Assembly: GCA_016302225.1 (NCBI GenBank)
Contig: JAEDOB010000095.1
Span: forward strand, 1-7,724
Length of the DNA stretch: 7,724 nt
Direction of reading: 5' to 3'
Source: Oscillospiraceae bacterium
Lineage (GTDB): Bacteria; Bacillota; Clostridia; Oscillospirales; Ruminococcaceae
Shown: piece after piece, positions 6,522-7,724 of the stretch
Position numbering within the stretch: position 1 is the stretch's first letter
Layout of the letters: each line of letters starts with the position of its first letter
Program-made: the position numbers and the translations under genes
The notes under the pieces: generated by a model
What the model was told of the DNA's origin: nothing
The model's input: the letters and a program-made list of their open reading frames with translations, nothing else
Database searches by the model: none

Positions 6522-6561
6522 GTATATCTTTCTGCCCCCGTAGGCGGGTAGAAAGATATAC
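6522..6561 (+). other. Strong hairpin at the 5' end of the manC leader
   Basis: A 12-bp perfect stem (6522-6533 with 6550-6561) continues through a G-T wobble and three C-G pairs to a GC-rich tip, where two more C-G pairs can form if C6545 bulges, leaving loop GTA. It would begin about 10 bases from the predicted transcript start. No T-run follows (the next bases are CCAAACTTC), so an ordinary terminator is unlikely; mRNA stabilisation or leader regulation is possible. Confidence 0.65.
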
Positions 6562-6657
6562 CAAACTTCAACTACACTCAAAGTAAAATTATTTTTGTCG
6601 TTTAGTATATTATATACGGGATTTTATCGTATGAAATATAAATTTTACGAAAATTAT

Positions 6658-6662
6658 GGAGG
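6658..6662 (+). promoter_or_regulatory. Ribosome binding site fixing the manC start
   Basis: GGAGG lies 5 bases before the ATG at 6668, where the conserved nucleotidyltransferase N-terminus begins. It supports this frame over the overlapping open frame that begins at 6595. Confidence 0.9.
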
Positions 6663-6667
6663 ACTTT

Positions 6668-7724
6668 ATGAAGGTAACAGCAGTAATTATGGCAGGCGGA
6701 CGCGGCGAGCGTTTCTGGCCCAGAAGCAGAAACAGCTGTCCAAAGCAGTTTCTATCTCTTACGACCGATGGCGAAACTATGATACAGAAGACGGTGTCCC
6801 GCCTTGGCAGCCTTGTTTCACCCGAAGATGTGTTTATTGTTACAAACGCCAATTATGCGGGGCTGGTAAGCGAACAGCTGCCGAATATCCCCGAAAAGAA
6901 TATTCTTCTTGAGCCTGCGGCAAGAAATACAGCTCCATGTATCGGTCTGGCAGCGGCAGTTATCAGAAAAAGATATGGCGATGCGATCATGCTTGTTCTG
7001 CCGTCCGATCATCTTATCAAGTTTAATCAGATGTTTATTGACACCCTTAAAACTTCCATATCCGTTGCAGAAAAGGGGAATAATCTTGTAACTATCGGTA
7101 TCACTCCCACCTATCCCGAAACAGGCTACGGTTATATCCATTTCGGTGCCGATGATGACAATACTCCCGGAGTTTACAATGTCCGCAGATTTGTGGAAAA
7201 GCCCAATATTGAGCTTGCAAAGGAATATGTAAATTCGGGCGAATATCTCTGGAACAGCGGTATGTTCGTTTGGAAGGCTTCTTCCATCGAGGAAAATCTC
7301 AAAAAGTATATACCCGAGCTGACCGAGGGTATGTCAAGGATATACGATGCTGCGGATACGGACAGATATGCAGATGTTGTTGCCGCAGAATTTCCGAGGT
7401 TCAAGTCGGAATCCATAGATTTCGGCGTTATGGAGAAGGCAACAGATGTTTACACCATTCCCGGTAATTTCGGCTGGGACGATGTGGGCAGCTGGCTTGC
7501 GCTTGAGCGTGTAAACAAGACAAATGAGTATGGAAATATGGTTCAGGGAGATGTTATCAGCATCAACACAAAGAACACTATTGTCTGCGGCGGAAAGAAG
7601 CTTATCGCCACTGTGGGCATAGAGGATCTTGTCGTTGTTGACACGGACGATGCTATCCTTATCTGCGCAAAGGACAGCACTCAGGACGTTAAGAAGGTCA
7701 TCGAAAATCTGAAGATATGCAACA
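6668..7724 (+). CDS. manC: Mannose-1-phosphate guanylyltransferase (3' end outside window)
   Basis: Makes GDP-mannose from mannose 1-phosphate and GTP in the cytoplasm, feeding mannosylated or fucosylated polysaccharide synthesis. The frame stays open for 352 codons to the window edge with no stop, close to the roughly 350-360 residues of the short form without the isomerase domain, so only a few residues are probably missing. Visible motifs: the N-terminal pyrophosphorylase loop MAGGRGERFWP (8-18) with the conserved PKQF (25-28), EPAARNTAP (82-90), LPSDH with a metal-binding Asp114 (111-115), ETGYGYI (151-157), FVEKP (175-179), WNSGMFVW (195-202), SIDFGVMEK (249-257) and GWDDVGSW (269-276). 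It has its own promoter and structured leader. A related sugar-1-phosphate nucleotidyltransferase specificity cannot be fully excluded, but the motif set is that of GDP-mannose pyrophosphorylases. Confidence 0.94.
   Translation, partial: MKVTAVIMAGGRGERFWPRSRNSCPKQFLSLTTDGETMIQKTVSRLGSLVSPEDVFIVTNANYAGLVSEQLPNIPEKNILLEPAARNTAPCIGLAAAVIRKRYGDAIMLVLPSDHLIKFNQMFIDTLKTSISVAEKGNNLVTIGITPTYPETGYGYIHFGADDDNTPGVYNVRRFVEKPNIELAKEYVNSGEYLWNSGMFVWKASSIEENLKKYIPELTEGMSRIYDAADTDRYADVVAAEFPRFKSESIDFGVMEKATDVYTIPGNFGWDDVGSWLALERVNKTNEYGNMVQGDVISINTKNTIVCGGKKLIATVGIEDLVVVDTDDAILICAKDSTQDVKKVIENLKICN

Noticed and set aside
6595..6912. Plus-strand open frame of 105 codons overlapping the manC start
   Set aside because: It is out of frame with the clearly conserved guanylyltransferase, and the only strong ribosome binding site serves the ATG at 6668.

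Overview
The window reads as ordinary chromosomal DNA of a low-to-moderate GC Gram-positive anaerobe, probably a Ruminococcus-like member of the Clostridia. This is an inference from strong GGAGG-type ribosome binding sites, consensus sigma-A type promoters, codon style and the kinds of genes present; no marker gene fixes the taxon. I see no rRNA, tRNA, CRISPR array, transposase or phage gene.

Layout, left to right. Positions 1-148 are non-coding. A LysR-family regulator (149-1018, minus) is divergent from a YeiH-type membrane transporter (1135-2169, plus). Their shared 116-bp intergenic region holds overlapping divergent promoters and five copies of a TTATCA/TGATAA half-site, as expected for an autoregulated regulator/transporter pair. 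A strong hairpin terminator (2177-2221) separates the transporter from a convergent small gene (2228-2596, minus) encoding a 122-residue C39-like cysteine-peptidase-fold protein.

The 343-bp gap 2597-2939 carries two well-formed divergent promoters, a small inverted repeat beside one of them, and a perfect 13-bp GC-rich hairpin in the predicted leader of the small gene. Next comes a large stand-alone superfamily 1 (Upf1-like) helicase of 1147 residues (2940-6383, plus). It has an unrecognised N-terminal region, a complete set of helicase motifs, a long coiled-coil insertion and a small beta-rich C-terminal domain joined by a Pro/Gln linker.

The 284-bp gap 6384-6667 contains a good promoter followed closely by a second strong hairpin. 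It leads into a mannose-1-phosphate guanylyltransferase gene (6668 to the window end), which is open at the right edge and lacks only its last few residues or its stop.

The LysR/YeiH pair is probably one regulatory unit. The other three genes appear to be separate transcription units with their own promoters. The least explained items are the multi-domain helicase, the peptidase-fold protein divergent from it, and the promoter-plus-hairpin leaders. Nothing here proves a new system.
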